From the NCBI RefSeq assembly GCF_026914185.1, contig NC_070571.1, positions 4,526,001 to 4,590,000 of the forward strand: DNA of 64,000 bases, given 5' to 3'. Under the pieces are notes generated by a model that was given only the letters and a program-made list of their open reading frames with translations, was not told the DNA's origin and made no database searches. This document shows positions 1 to 11,813 of this stretch, one piece after another (the first letter of the stretch is position 1; every line of letters begins with the position of its first letter). This DNA is from Puccinia triticina (taxonomy: Eukaryota > Basidiomycota > Pucciniomycetes > Pucciniales > Pucciniaceae). Both the position numbers and the translations under genes were made by a program.

Positions 1-992
1 GGGTTGGTCTGACCATCCAATGGTCCCAGAGGCAAGGATGTTGGTGAATTTGAGGTCCGGCGCGGTCTCTTTCTTGATTGGGTCATGGTGTATGAGGTTG
101 AGGTCAGTTGTTTTCTCCGTGTTGTCACTCTCCAGGATAGGAGAACTCAGCAGTGGGTGCCTGAACGGGTACCTGTGTTGGACACGGGTGCTTGCTAATT
201 TTAAGCCACATTTCACAGACACGTACCCATACCCGGCACCCGCAGGGAGGTACTGCTGGACAGCAAAGGGTACCTGCCAGACAACCTGCTGGCCATCTCT
301 AGTCCGCGCTGCAGTCTGCTCTGCACCCAGTTTACAGTGCTCTTGGCTGCGCTACCAGAGCTGCAAGCGGGGCTCTATTCTAGAATGGTAGACCGGCTGA
401 CAAGGATTCTGCTGCCTCTCGCAAAGTTGATCCATCAATTATAAATGACAAACTAGTTTTGTTTTCTGAAGACGGGGGAGCAAGAGCGCTTCAAGAAGTA
501 TCTATCTGGAAAAAATATAATCAACACCTCAGCCGCGACCGCTGAGCTTGACCTTTATCTTCAGGAGCCACCGGTTGGGATTGAATCACCCAAATTTGAA
601 ATTCTGAACTGATGGAGCAACAACAAAGCTTGATTTCCAACTCTTGCAACCCTTGCAAAGACAGTTCTAATGATTCCAATGACACCAATTGCATCCAAAT
701 CAGCATTCTCAACCTGGGGCCAAGTACTGAGCAATTATTGATCTAAATTGAATTCAAACACTGTTGAGGCCCTTGTCTGTGGGCAAGACTGGATCAAAAG
801 CAATGAGGGCCTCTACGCCCTCAATGACCCTGAATCCGACAAAAACAAAATACAAATTATTGATTAAGACTTCTTATCCTGACTGGTTCACAACTTGTTC
901 TCTCATAAGTGCAAAAATACTTGCAAATACAGTTCAAGTATGACACATTATCTACATTTATTCAAATGTTAACGTCTGTAGTGTCTCACATT
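1..992. other. No gene recognised
   Basis: Short open frames are present on both strands but none shows a recognisable motif, a consistent splice pattern or a repeat partner elsewhere in the window. I read it as decayed intergenic or transposon-derived sequence. Confidence 0.5.
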
Positions 993-1151
993 GGCCAAAA
1001 ATCTCGGGTCAGCCCGCGCCCAACCCAACCCAACCCAAACCCGACAGCTACTTAGTTGTTTTTGGGTTTGGGCAGCATATTTTTAAATCCGCCCCAACCC
1101 AACCCAACCCAAAATTAACTTTGGGTCGAGTTCAGGCACCACTTTTTGGCC
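993..1151. repeat. Small CAACC-rich inverted-repeat element
   Basis: Two runs of the pentamer CCAAC/CAACC lie near 1018-1050 and 1094-1112. The stretch is bracketed by inverted nonamers GGCCAAAAA (993-1001) and TTTTTGGCC (1143-1151), which suggests a MITE-like element. I see no convincing target-site duplication. The pentamer differs from the common fungal telomere repeat and the runs are short and broken, so this is not telomere. Confidence 0.4.
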
Positions 1152-1184
1152 CAAACCCAACCTGTTTACACCCTGACCTCCTCT

Positions 1185-1573
1185 TGTTGACTGGTATACA
1201 CCGGTCATCCCGAGGAGGTATTATTTCCCTTGATGACCAGTGTGTAATGATCATCAAGGGAAGGTGCTACTTCTACTGATGACCATCCATCACCGGTCAT
1301 TGAGGGGAGTAACATCGCATCTTGATGACTGGTCATCACCAGTCATGGAGGGGAGTAACATCTCCTCTCAATGACCGGTCTGTGCCGGTCATTGAGAGGA
1401 GTAGCACCTCCCCTTGATTACCGGTCTGTACCAGTCATTGAGAGGAGTACCATCTCCCCTTGATGACCAGTCTGTGCCGGTCATTGAGAGGAGTAGCACC
1501 TCCCCTCAATGACTGGTACACACTGGTCATCAAGGGAAATAACACCTACTCTGGATGACCAGTGTATACCGGT
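1185..1573. repeat. ACCGGT-centred minisatellite (left block)
   Basis: Degenerate units of about 60 bp alternate two palindromes: a GACCGGTC-type core (GACCGGT...GCCGGTC) and a GGAG...CTCC core, joined by TCATTGAGAGGAG / CTCCCCTCAATGA. The same unit resumes after element A (51127-51211) and again at 52145-52441, so this was one array before the insertions. The last five bases, CCGGT (1569-1573), are the left target-site duplication of element A. Confidence 0.85.
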
Positions 1574-2540
1574 TGTGAGCCTGAGTCTCTATAGTGACAA
1601 CAGGACACAAGAAATGGAGGGGGCAATAGTTGGATTTCTTGGGATAAAGAAACTACAACTATAAGAGAAAAAGAGGAAGAGAGAGAGAAACCAAGCAGGA
1701 TAAGGAAAAAGAGGAGTACTAGGTTATTCTAGTGGGAATGCACGTCCACTGGCAATGCTACTCTTCTTAAGAGTGCTGCTAATCTGTGCTAGAAGTGCCA
1801 CAGCTTCCTCTCAGGAGGGTATCTGGATTAGATAAGTTTAATCCAGCCACAATTTTTTAGCTTCCTTCTGGATAGTCAAGGTTCTTAAAGGGAAACCTGA
1901 GGGACAGCCCTGAACCTAGATTTTGAGGCAAAGGCCAAATGATAATAAGGGACAGCCCTGTGATCAAGATAGAGGCAAAGGCCTGTGGATTTAGAGGGAC
2001 AGCCCTGTGATCAAGAAGAAGGCAAAACCAGAAGAAAGAGCAAATCAAGAAAGACACAGAGTTGTACCTCTGAGATAAACAAGGTTCAGTGAAAGAGGTT
2101 ACTTACTGTCAATATCCTAGGCGCCTGTGACGGTAGGTATACTGGGAGTATAGTAGGCTCTTTGGTGGTGATCCTGGAGTTATCTGGGTGGTGGTTCTGG
2201 TGTGCTGAAGTCTGTAGATCCGCCTCAGGCAAGGGGGATCCTGACTACAAAGATTTTCACAGTTTGCTTATGTAATTTACATATGTACATGTGGTTTGGC
2301 GCGCCTGGTAGCGCTGACACGTCACAACTGCGCAAGCGCGCCACAACTCAATAACTCAGGGAAGGAGTATAGTTACAATGAATTGATAAGTTGTAACTAG
2401 GGTTAAAATTGCATGAGGAAACAGAATATGAAGTCAAAACAAGGTTATCTCTTAAGATGAAAAAGATATAAAGTAATTTATATGTAACAAAGGTAGAACA
2501 GGCAGCTTTTAGGTCAGCTGTGATGACTCTAAGGCTGACA
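1574..2540 (-). repeat. Element A 3' LTR (left copy)
   Basis: 967 bp, TGTGAGCC...GGCTGACA on the plus strand. It is nearly identical to 50160-51126. It lies next to the polypurine tract, which makes it the 3' LTR of the minus-strand element. Confidence 0.93.
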
Positions 2541-2556
2541 TTCCCTACCACCAAAA
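2541..2556 (-). other. Element A polypurine tract
   Basis: Read on the minus strand this is TTTTGGTGGTAGGGAA directly against the LTR start TGTCAGCC. This is the expected plus-strand primer position, and element B has a very similar tract (47582-47602). Confidence 0.75.
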
Positions 2557-2577
2557 GGGTTGGATTTCTGTAAGAAA

Positions 2578-5500
2578 TTAAACCACAGGGTTAGACCTCT
2601 TCTCACTTCTGAATTTCCTGAGAAGGATAGCAGAGTCTGGGATGTCTTTCTCAAGGAGCCATTCATCATGGTCAGCACTCATACCTTTGTATCTGGCTAA
2701 GTACATCATAACATCTCTGTTTTCCACCCTCAATCTCTTGTCTCTGAGAATCTTTTGTATGACTTTACTCTGAGGGGTCTTATCCATGGGGGGAATGACA
2801 ACTTTGACTTTCTGTCTCAAAGGGAACTTGTCTGGATTGGGGTCTTTGTATGGTTTCACCAAGCTGACAGGAAATGTGGGATGTTTCCTGCTAAACTCTT
2901 CAGTCAGTATCACTTCTACAGCATTCTTCCCATGTAAAGATTTCACAAGGAATGGTCCAGTGAAGGAGTCTCTCATCTTCTTAGGGCCAGACAGGTTGTT
3001 GAAGTTTGCTGTGGATATTAGGACTTTATCACCAACTTTGAAAGATGGTTCTTTGTGACTCTTGTCCCATCTCTCTTTGTTGTAAGATGTAGCTTCTGTT
3101 ATGCATTGCTCAGCATGTTTTCTAGCTTTCTCAAAGATCTTTCCATAGGCAAGAGCAGTAGGATGAATGTCTACAGAGTCTTGCTTCAAGAAATTCCTGG
3201 GAAGGTTTGGGATCCAGCCTTTTTCCAGGATGGCAGGAGGTTTTCCAGTGGTTGAATGTATGCTGGTGCAATATGCTAGCTCAAGGATTGGTAGAAGTGA
3301 AACCCAATCATGAGTATAACCATCATTGTCTTTGAATTCTAGACCATATGCACAAAACCTCCTGATCATATCTTCATGATTCAAACACTTGCAAGTGTTT
3401 GAATCATCCTTTCAGCTAATCCATCAGTCTGAGGGTGGTAAGCAGTGGAGAAGGAGAGTTTGGTTCCTAACATACTATGTAAACCAGTCCAGAATTCAGA
3501 TGTGAACTTAGGGTCTCTATCAGAGATGATGATTCTGGGGATGCCAGTCCTAGGCATTACTCTGTTCCAAAACAGTATCGCGGTGTCCATGGCAGAGTCA
3601 TCCTTGAAGCAGGGTACAAATATAGGGGTCTTAGAGTATCTGTCCACTATTACCAGACAAGCATTGAAACTAGCAGCTCCTCCAGGTGACAAGGAAGTTA
3701 CCCAATCCATGTTAATAACATCCCATGGTTTTGAAGGTTCCTCAATTTTCATGAGCAGTCCAAATCTTTTGCCTGTGGCTTTATTTGCTTTCTGGCATCT
3801 ATCACAGGAAGAGCAGTATTCACCAGTGTCTTGTCTCCAGTTAGCCCACCAAGCAGTATCAGCTACTTTTTCTAAAGTCCTATCTTCAGAAAGGTGACCA
3901 GAGTAGACACTGTCATGGCATTCATGCAAGATGGTGTTGATACTTTCTTTGTCAGCTAGGACTAGGACAGAGTTGTGCTTCTCTCTGAAGTAGATGAGGC
4001 CATCAAATATAGAGAATCTTCCTTCATCATATAGCTTTCTCCAAGGATCTTGTAAAGAATTTTTGAGCTGGGCATCTTTAGCATCTTTCAACAAAAGTTC
4101 AGACAATGTGGTAGTGTTCTTGTCTTGCTTGTAGCCTTCTCTCACTGAGTCAAAGAACTCATTCTTGAAAGTAGAGACATGTATGCCCATGATAGGGAAT
4201 CTATCATCATCCTTGTCTTCTGGGTCATAAGCAGGGTTACTAGGATCATTTGGCAAAGCCCATCTGCTCAGTCCATCAGCATTCTTGTGAATATTCCCAT
4301 CTCTGTGGATTATGGTCATATTGCCTCTGTATTCCTGAATAGCAATCTGCCACCTGAGCATATGTCTGTTGGGAGTCTTCATATTCAGCAGTGATCTCAA
4401 AGCTGTGCAATCTGTTACAACATGAAAGACACTGCCATCTAAGTAGTAATGGAGTTTTTCCAGGGCCCAAACCAGACATAAGCATTCAAGTTGACTAGCA
4501 CCATATCTTGTTTCACCGTCCTTCAGTTGTCTGGATATGAAAACAATGGGTCCTTCTTTTCTCACTCCATCAATGACTTGGACTTGATGTAAAGCAGCAC
4601 CTAGACCAGTCATGCTAGCATCTACATATAGTGTGAAGGGATGGGCCCAGTCAGGAAACAGTAGCAATGGAGCTGTGGTCAGTTTCTCTTTTAACAAGTT
4701 GTAGGCTACTATTCTATGATGGGTCATCTCATATATGACATCAATCCTTGTCAGTTCAGTTAGAGGTTTTGCTATCTCTGCAAACTTCTCAATGTGTTGT
4801 CTGTAGTAGCCAGCAAAACCAAGAAATGATTGCATTTCTTTTCTACTACCAGGCACAGGTTTTTGGAGGACAGCAGCTACTTTATTCTGATCTATTCCTA
4901 TGGCAATGCCAGAGACAAGATGGCCCAGAGCTTTGATCTGATCAAATCCAAAGTTACACTTCTTCAAGGAGATTTTCATGTTCATGTTAATGACAACTTT
5001 CATGATCCTGTCTATCCTATTGAGTTGTTCCTCCCAAGTGTTGGACATAATGATGATATCATCAATGTAGATAATGACCCACTTCTCATCAATTTCCTTT
5101 CTAAACTCAATGTCCATCATTCTCTGGAAATGAGAGGGGGCATTCTTGATCCCAAAGGGCATTCTCAGGTACTCATAGATTCCTTTGTGCAGAGTAGATG
5201 TCTGGAATCTTCTGCAATGACATTCTGGTGAAAACCTTTGAGTACATCCATACTAGTCAGATACTTAGCTTTGGCCAGGTTGTTCAGAGTCTCACTGATC
5301 TTGGGAATGGGATACCTGTCTGAAGCAGTGTAGGAATTTAAAGCCCTGAAGTCTCCTACCATTCTGGATTTTCCATTGTGCCAGGCAATGATTACAGGAG
5401 TAGGGATCTCAACTACTTCATTATGACCAACTTTCCTTAGAACATTCAGGTTTACTATTTCTTCAATGTGTTGCTCAAGAGCTTCTCTGCTTTTGGGGCT

Positions 5501-8422
5501 GGCAGGATAAGGAGGTCTTCTGAGGAGAGGAGGATAGGGTCTCTCAGTTGTCAACTTGATATGAACTTCATGACCCTTAATGGCACCAAGGGGCTGGTTG
5601 GTGTTTGAGAAGGCAAGGTTGTTATTGTAGAGGACTTCAAACAGCTTCTCCTTTTGCTCAATAGTCAAATTATCACTGAACTTGGCTTCACAGAGTTCTT
5701 CTGTAATAAATTTCTGCAGTTGAGGATGGGACTTCTTTACAGCAGAAATTTCATTGGAAGGGCTCATTTTCTCCAGATGATGAGACTTAAAGCTGAATTT
5801 CTTCCTCTTGTTCTCATTTCCAATGGTAAAGAATCTCTCTTTGCTGTTTGTGATGTCAAAGCCATAAAGAGACATGTAATCATTTCCAAGGATAAGATAG
5901 TTAATTCTTGCATTTCTCATGACTACAAATTCTGCTAGAATTCTAATGGAACCTTTAGTTTGAGGAAAAATCAAAGCCATTTTTATTATGCCCATTGGCT
6001 GTAATTGGTCACTACAGCTGTAAAATTTAGCATGGTTAATTGGCATGAGCTTGTTTTCCCATACTGGTAATATAGAATCTAGCAATTTGTTGCTGATGAT
6101 TGAGCAAAAAGCTCCACTATCAAGAAGACATGATTGTTCTTTGGATTCAATGAGGACAGTAGTAAGATTTGCTTTTCCAGTAAGATGAGCTTTTCCTCTA
6201 TCAGGTTTACATTTCATCAGTCTAGCATCCTCTATGTGGGAAGACTGGCAGGATTTGTCCCAGGTCTGGGGTTGATGAGTTTCAGCTTGAATTTCAGCAA
6301 TGGAGAAGTCTTGGTTTATCTCACACTCTACAGCATGTGCTCCAAAATCAAAATCAACTAAGGGGTCATAATTGGCACCATTTCCATTGTCCATGGCAAG
6401 GATCATGTGATTGGTTCTATGATTCTCTTCTTCTTCATCTAGTTCTGATTCAGACTTGTGTGGTTCACCTTGATCTTCTCCATTGTCACTCTTGGGATCA
6501 TCATCATCATCCATTCCTACATTATTAATTCTGCTCTTCTTCTTAGGGCATTCCCTGGAGAAGTGGCCAGTTTGTTTGCAGAAATGACAGATGAGTTTTT
6601 CTTTCTCAGGGGCAGAGACAGGATTCCTTTTAGTGGAGGAGTCAGTTGGCTTATCAGTTTTCTCAGGGGCAGTATTGTTTCTCCATTGGGATCTATTAGG
6701 AGTGTTATAATTGTTTGTCACAGGCTTGTTCCTTTTCATGACTCTGTCTATGACTTCTTCAGCAATTATAACCATATCCTCAAAACTCATTTCAGTAGCA
6801 TCTCTTTTGTATCTGCTTTTAATAGCATGCTCAAGATTTGGAGGGCATTGCTTCAAGATTTTTTCACAAATAAGATACTCACTGAGTTCAGGTTGATAAG
6901 CCTTCAGTCTTTCTCTCTGATTACCAAACCATTTATGGATTTTCCTCCCATCATAGGCAAAGTGATCATTCTCAAACTCTTGTTGCATTTTCCATTTCCA
7001 GTTCTCAGTACCAAACTTGTTTCTGATGGCATTCTTCCACCAAGCCCAAGATTTGTTCCCATACTGGTCTCTGATGCCTAGGTACCAATTCCTTGCAGTG
7101 TCAGTTAACAGGATTGTTAATCTACTGATTATCATGTTATCCAGCATCAAGTAGTCCCTGACCAAGATATCAGTGTTTTTAATCCAAAGTTCATGATTGT
7201 AAGGCAATTCTCCAGAAAATTTCTCCCAGTCTCCATTTTTGGGGATACCTTTCCACAATTATTTCCTCATTTCAAAGTCTATTGCTCCATGATCAATGTA
7301 GGGGAATTCCTCTTGGGTCTTAGCATCAGGAGTATTGCTAGCAGACTTAGGAAAGTTATCTCTTGGAGGTCTCTGGGGTTCAGGAGTAGGAACAGGAGGA
7401 GGTGGTCTGTGTTCCTGTTGTTGCTCATGGTGTATATTCTGGAAGGGATTATTGTATAAGAGATGAGGGGGTTGGTCTCTGTCATCTGGTATTAACACGG
7501 AATCCAGCTTTGAGCTCACAGTGTTTACTACAGAAGATATGTCACTGAATCTTCTCTTAGATTGTTCAAATCTATTGTGCTCATTGGCATGAAGGTCATT
7601 GATCTGATTACCAATGGAAGTAAGATTGTTGCTCACTTTCTCTTCAAAATCTTTCAGAATTTGGCCAATTTTCTCCATGTTAGAATGACATTGTGATTCA
7701 TTTACCAGAATTAAATCTTGAACTGTCTCAAACTTCTCACCTATGTGTCTCTTCAGTTGTTCTAACACATTGTTATTCACTGTGGACTTCTCTCTGGCAC
7801 TTTCACCTATGTTGTTCAGGATTTGATCAAGCAAAAAGGGGATGAATTCATTTTTAAACAGATCAAGAATGGAATGATTCAGGACATCTTTAAAATTGCT
7901 GACACAAGATTCAAGAAGAGTACCAGGAATGGTTTCAACAGTACCAGATAATTCAGAGAGGAATTTAGAGAACAAGACTTGTAATTTTTCTTCTAGAAAC
8001 AAAGGACCATTTCTAGACATTTCAGAGTTAAGATTATTGAGGAAAAATTCTCTATTTGAAGGATCAGAGAGATTGTCAATATCTAAACTGAGGCCTAATG
8101 GGGAATCACCACTTAAAGAGCTTTTAGGTAAAGATTCATCTAATAAGGGCCTCTCCCTCTGGCTCTCCCTTGTCCATAGCCTCTCCTCACTCCTCGTGTG
8201 GCTCTCATCAGGTATTCTCCTATTTCTAGAACTCTCTGAGTGTTGTCCTGAGGGCGTCTCCAGTTCCTCCCTGATCCTCTCCAGTTGTTTTGAGGAGGAG
8301 GGGGGTTGCGGCCTGTGAATTCTTGCGGCATTTGCGGATAAAGGGGTGGATTGTAGCCGCCAGTTTGAAGATGCGGGCTGGGGCGGAATAACTGAACCAC
8401 CTCTCGCGGTATAGAAGCTGGT
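2578..8422 (-). pseudogene. Element A gag-pol polyprotein, main part (broken)
   Basis: Read leftwards from the element B junction. A predicted coiled-coil-rich gag N-terminus is followed by a capsid-like region (from about 7258), an intact CCHC knuckle (CHFCKQTGHFSREC, about 6560), an aspartic protease (LLDSGAF, about 6120), reverse transcriptase with YIDD (about 5065), RNase H with LYVDAS (about 4625), and integrase with an HHCC zinc site and the first two acidic residues (MDW and DRD). A chromodomain-like C-terminus ends at 2578. Lesions seen: in-frame TAA at 7259-7261; a frameshift near 5200 where, compared with element B, about 10 nt are missing between the DSR and EYLRM motifs of RT; and a 17-nt insertion near 3390 that makes a perfect palindrome and shifts the integrase frame just after AERMIQTL. 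The domain order is typical of Ty3 chromodomain elements. The N-terminus continues across element B at 48457-48795. Confidence 0.9.
8140..8422 (-). CDS. Element A ORF1, C-terminal part
   Basis: On the minus strand this frame continues ORF1 from 48457 after element B and one CTGGT copy are removed. It ends at a stop at 8140-8142 after a Gly/Arg-rich tail (RRGYGQGRARGRGPY). It overlaps the gag-pol frame throughout. Basic RG-rich tails often bind nucleic acid, but the function here is unknown. Confidence 0.6.
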
Positions 8423-8707
8423 TGTCAGACACTGAGACACTAAGTCCATGTAACTACAATGTTTAGTACATGTCTTATAACCTAATGGTTAAAGACTTCT
8501 TTAATAATTGACTCTTGTACATGAATTCAAGAGTTCAATTCCCTGTCATTACATTAATTATGTACCTTTTCTTCCTATGTACTATTATTATGTACTTATT
8601 ACATATTTCACATTCTTTTGAATATGTAATTAAACCTTATTTCACACTGATTACATATTTGTACATACAGAGAGAGATAATCTTATCTCTCTGTGTATTT
8701 ATCCTGA
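8423..8707 (+). repeat. Element B 5' LTR, first part
   Basis: Matches 47603-47887 of the intact 3' LTR with about five differences. It ends ...TTTATCCTGA exactly where the Helitron starts. Confidence 0.95.
8478..8541 (+). promoter_or_regulatory. tRNA-like Pol III A/B-box pair in the LTR
   Basis: TAACCTAATGG at 8478-8488 resembles a degenerate A box. GTTCAATTC at 8533-8541 fits the B-box consensus GWTCRANNC. The spacing (about 45 nt) is tRNA-like. The same pair is at 47658-47668 and 47713-47721 in the other LTR. I cannot fold a full cloverleaf, so I call this a possible promoter or tRNA-derived relic. Confidence 0.4.
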
Positions 8708-8719
8708 CTAGACTTTCAA

Positions 8720-8734
8720 GGCGGCTTCGCCGCC
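8720..8734 (-). terminator. Helitron 3'-terminal hairpin
   Basis: GGCGGC (8720-8725) and GCCGCC (8729-8734) form a perfect 6-bp stem with a 3-nt loop. On the minus strand it is followed by TTGAAAGT and the terminal CTAG. This position and composition match the canonical Helitron transposition-termination hairpin. Confidence 0.9.
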
Positions 8735-9184
8735 GCTTGTCGCAGACCGTGGATAAATTTCAAGTTGAATTCAAACTCTAATTGAAGTGTCTGTTGGCTG
8801 CTTTACCCGAGAATTTTGGAAGGAGTAAAGTTGAAGTTTCCAATATAGCAGGTAAGATTAAAAGATGAATTGAAAAAATGATGAAATTGAGGAGGAGGAA
8901 AAAGCAGATTCACATGACATTATTATGTTTATCATCTCAGGGAAACATGAGTGTGTCTTTCAAACAGGCAATTTGAACGCTATGAAGCTAATGGCGCCCG
9001 CAGTATCCTAATCATTAGAGTGAGTCACTATCCTACTGCCAAGCGCTGGAACATTGTATCTCGACCAATTGAGCAGGTCAATTTTGAGTTAAATTCAAAC
9101 ATTTGCGCAAATCCCTAAACAACCGGGAGTCTGTTGAATCCCCCTTGAGAGCTTAACGTTGATGATCCCTACAACCTATTCAAT
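8735..9184. other. Helitron 3'-terminal noncoding region
   Basis: About 450 bp between the terminal hairpin and the stop of the last Helitron gene. No coding signal is seen. Confidence 0.5.
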
Positions 9185-10169
9185 CTATTTCCCGACTTGT
9201 CCGTCGTGAAGATACCAGCTAGTCACCTGAGGAGAAGTCAGGAATGTGTTTTACACTAACATTTAAATCATATTTCTCAGCTCACCTTGACGCTCATCAT
9301 GTCAAGCCTTCGACTCCACCCTCCTAACGTCCCACAGAACAAAACTTGTCTGCCAACCGTAAAAGCCTTGGAAAACGTTTTAGCAGAATTATTCCAAGGG
9401 ACGACGTATTCAACTAAAATGCTTTGATCTTCTTCGTCCTGTTTAGTGGTAATGTCAGTTTCTGGTAAAGCTATGCAAGGGGAAAACTAACATCTTCATT
9501 GACACCGTCATGGCGAACAACAACAGATATGGTGCTTTCATGTTGTTGATTATCAAGATCACTGAGAGGTTTGTCGACACGACCAAGGGACCTAATTTGA
9601 ATGTCTTGTTTTGGATAGTTTTCGGGTACCTCATGTTTTCCATCGATGTCACACATAAAAAAAGGCATTTCGTGTCTTTTTGCGCCGACAAGAAATCCCT
9701 TGAGCGCGTAAAGTTTCCCATACGCTAACTTGTTGGAAAGCTTCGTGTTATAAATCAGAAGAGCACAAGCATGGTCGTCCAGCCCAGTCAAACCACCAGT
9801 AACATTGTATTTAACTTGTGTCATGAGCGTTTGAATCGCAGCAGATTGTTTGTAATTCTCGACCGTCTGATTAAATGAGAAGTTAGATTAGATGAAAATG
9901 ATGAGTAAAGATTGTTATTCAAGGTCAGGAGCTCTTACTGTATGTGATATAGCAAATACTCCACTGAAATCAAACCAGGAGTGATTTGCCAACCGCTTGA
10001 AGCCGATAATGGAACCTTCCATTTTAATTAGAGAACTGGGGAAAGTTCTGCTAAATAATTGTGGCATCGTTTTATTGTGACATGAGATTCGTACGGTATC
10101 TATGTTAACACAAAGAAGGTCGCATTTGCCACGCCCATGTGAACCCTTCCCCCTGCCAAAAGCTTTCAC
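9185..10169 (-). CDS. Helitron-borne paralog OB-2, putative OB-fold-like protein
   Basis: Four exons on the minus strand, all phase 0: 10169-9939, 9866-9492, 9438-9286, 9226-9185 (stop 9185-9187), with donors GTAAGA, GTTAGT and GTGAGC; about 266 aa. I do not recognise a named family. The exon plan, the exact 51-codon third exon, and the pattern of alternating hydrophobic stretches ending in a Gly-containing strand (VGRQVLFCGTLGG) are shared with three neighbours (10897-11813, 12353-13204, 19287-39705). The last exon starts VTS, as in the gene at 10897. Small beta-barrel proteins such as OB-fold ssDNA-binding proteins look like this, and some plant Helitrons carry RPA-like genes. The functional guess is inference only. 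No lesion is seen, so it may be intact. Confidence 0.7.
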
Positions 10170-10896
10170 TCAAGGGTGATGTTCTCCTCCTTGTACCCTG
10201 GCAACCTTCACTGAGGTAACCAATTTGCGGCAGGATCCTGGATGAATCGCCACAGAAGGGATAATGTGAAGCACCCAACAAGGCGATAATTGCTCTATTT
10301 TAAGTCGGGTATGAGGTTGTTACATGGAGACATATTGAAGTCTCTAGGTCTACCCCAACAACATTCCCCAGTTTTGAAATTAAAAAAGAATCTTTGATGA
10401 GATCGGGATGTCTTGTACGATACAATAAATGTTTCCATCATTACCAAACTTGGATGAGTGGCTCTTATGCTAATCACTTATGCATTTGATTTTGCAAACG
10501 GAAGTTTTATATCATAAGACAAGATCCTGAATCTCACCGCTCTTGCTCAGTTCTCACAACCTTTGGCAGGAGTGTAAAGTTTACTCTTGCTTGAACCTGC
10601 CACTTAGGAGAACCTGAGATTTACAAGAATAGCGGGGATAAAGGAAAAGACGGGTCTTTTGTAAACTCGTATTTTTTCGCCTGAGAAACACACATACTAT
10701 TAATGGAGCATTCAGTAAAAGCTGAGTAAAAGCAAGAGACAACATTGCAAAGTGATACGGAAAATGTAAAGTGGCAAAGAAATTCATGAGTGATTATTAT
10801 CAACAACAAGCAATGATTAAGGACCATGATTTTTCACATGAATTGACCAGAAACATTGACAAATCAAACATTGAAGATGAGAAAAATCAAATCTGA
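10170..10896. other. Intergenic, Helitron
   Basis: About 730 bp between two same-strand paralogs. No further exon can be supported. It presumably holds the promoter of the gene at 9185-10169 and the 3' end of the next gene. Confidence 0.4.
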
Positions 10897-11813
10897 TTAC
10901 TCTTCAAGGTTTTTGCAAACTGACAAGAAGTGGCGTTTTGGACCATTCATGTAAGTTGGGCATCCTCCAACGACTCCAGAGGTAACCTAATACTTTTTTT
11001 CGTAAGCGATTTAGTGTGACAGATATGGTATAATTTGGAACTCACATTGATAATTATAATACCACGCCGCGTGTTGTAGCCACAAAACTCTCCAGAGAGT
11101 TGAACCCTAGCCCCAGGATCCAAACGAACGGCATCGTTGATGTGAATGCGGGTGCTGTCAACAAAGTATTTGATATAGAACTCTCCAGATTGCAGTTGCT
11201 GGAGAAATCAAATAAGTAAAGGACATTGTGTGATTCCAGTAAGGTAGAACCTACATCAGATTTATGGCCGACGAGAAGCTCGATGTAATCCCAATCAGTC
11301 CTGCCAGTTTCCTTATTCCTTGAGCTTGGAAGAAGGCGAAGACGCCGTATTGTTCCCACTCCAATTATGGAAACAGTTGAAGGAAGACTGGCAGCCCTTG
11401 TGTAGCGGATATGCTTGATTGCGCCTGATGAATACCTGAATTCATAATTTCCTTGGAAGTCGGTGACAACAACCTCCCCGCAGAGGTTGTAGAATTCCCT
11501 GTTGTTGAGTAATTGAAGCGGAGACCCCTTTGGAGCTAAGGTGACACTAATCTTTGAGCTTTTTGAGGACGGAACATTCTTAACACTGATTGCTGATCGG
11601 ACGGCATTTCTTGTAGGTTCCTCTTCGTTGTCGCGCTCTTGTATGAACTGCAACAAGGAGAATTAATAATGAAACAATTGAGGGCAAAGACGAGTTACTC
11701 ACCAACGCGTTAGCCTTGAATTTCCCCCTGAAGAATATGTTATCCGCCGATCCAATCGCTTCAGACAAAGCTTCGCAAATTGTTTGGCCGTCAGTGTTTT
11801 GTTGGTCATCCAT
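10897..11813 (-). CDS. Helitron-borne paralog OB-1, putative OB-fold-like protein
   Basis: Four phase-0 exons on the minus strand: 11813-11703 (starts MDDQQNTDGQ), 11647-11255, 11198-11046, 10986-10897 (stop 10897-10899), giving about 248 aa with GTGAGT or GTAGGT donors. The N-terminus has the element 'ADNIFFRGKFKA', matched in the gene at 12353 by 'ADSMTFSGRFKV'. The third exon is exactly 51 codons and ends GARVQLSGEFCG...GIIIIN, matching GNRVDLSGRLQG...CCIIVE in the same paralog. Repeated hydrophobic strands around glycines suggest a small beta-barrel, perhaps OB-fold. No catalytic motif or signal peptide is seen. The frame is intact across all exons. A role in binding single-stranded DNA for rolling-circle transposition would fit the context but is not shown. 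Confidence 0.72.

Noticed and set aside
1018..1112. CAACC runs as possible telomere or subtelomere
   Set aside because: Short, interrupted, wrong unit for the common fungal telomere, and inside a small inverted-repeat element.
8423..8449. N-terminal MDLVSQCL of the left minus-strand gag frame as the true start
   Set aside because: Those codons lie in the LTR of element B (the same peptide appears at the other LTR, near 47629). The real frame continues across the insertion to 48795.
8471..8550. A real tRNA gene
   Set aside because: Box-like sequences are present but I cannot form acceptor, D and anticodon stems together. Kept only as a possible Pol III-like motif.
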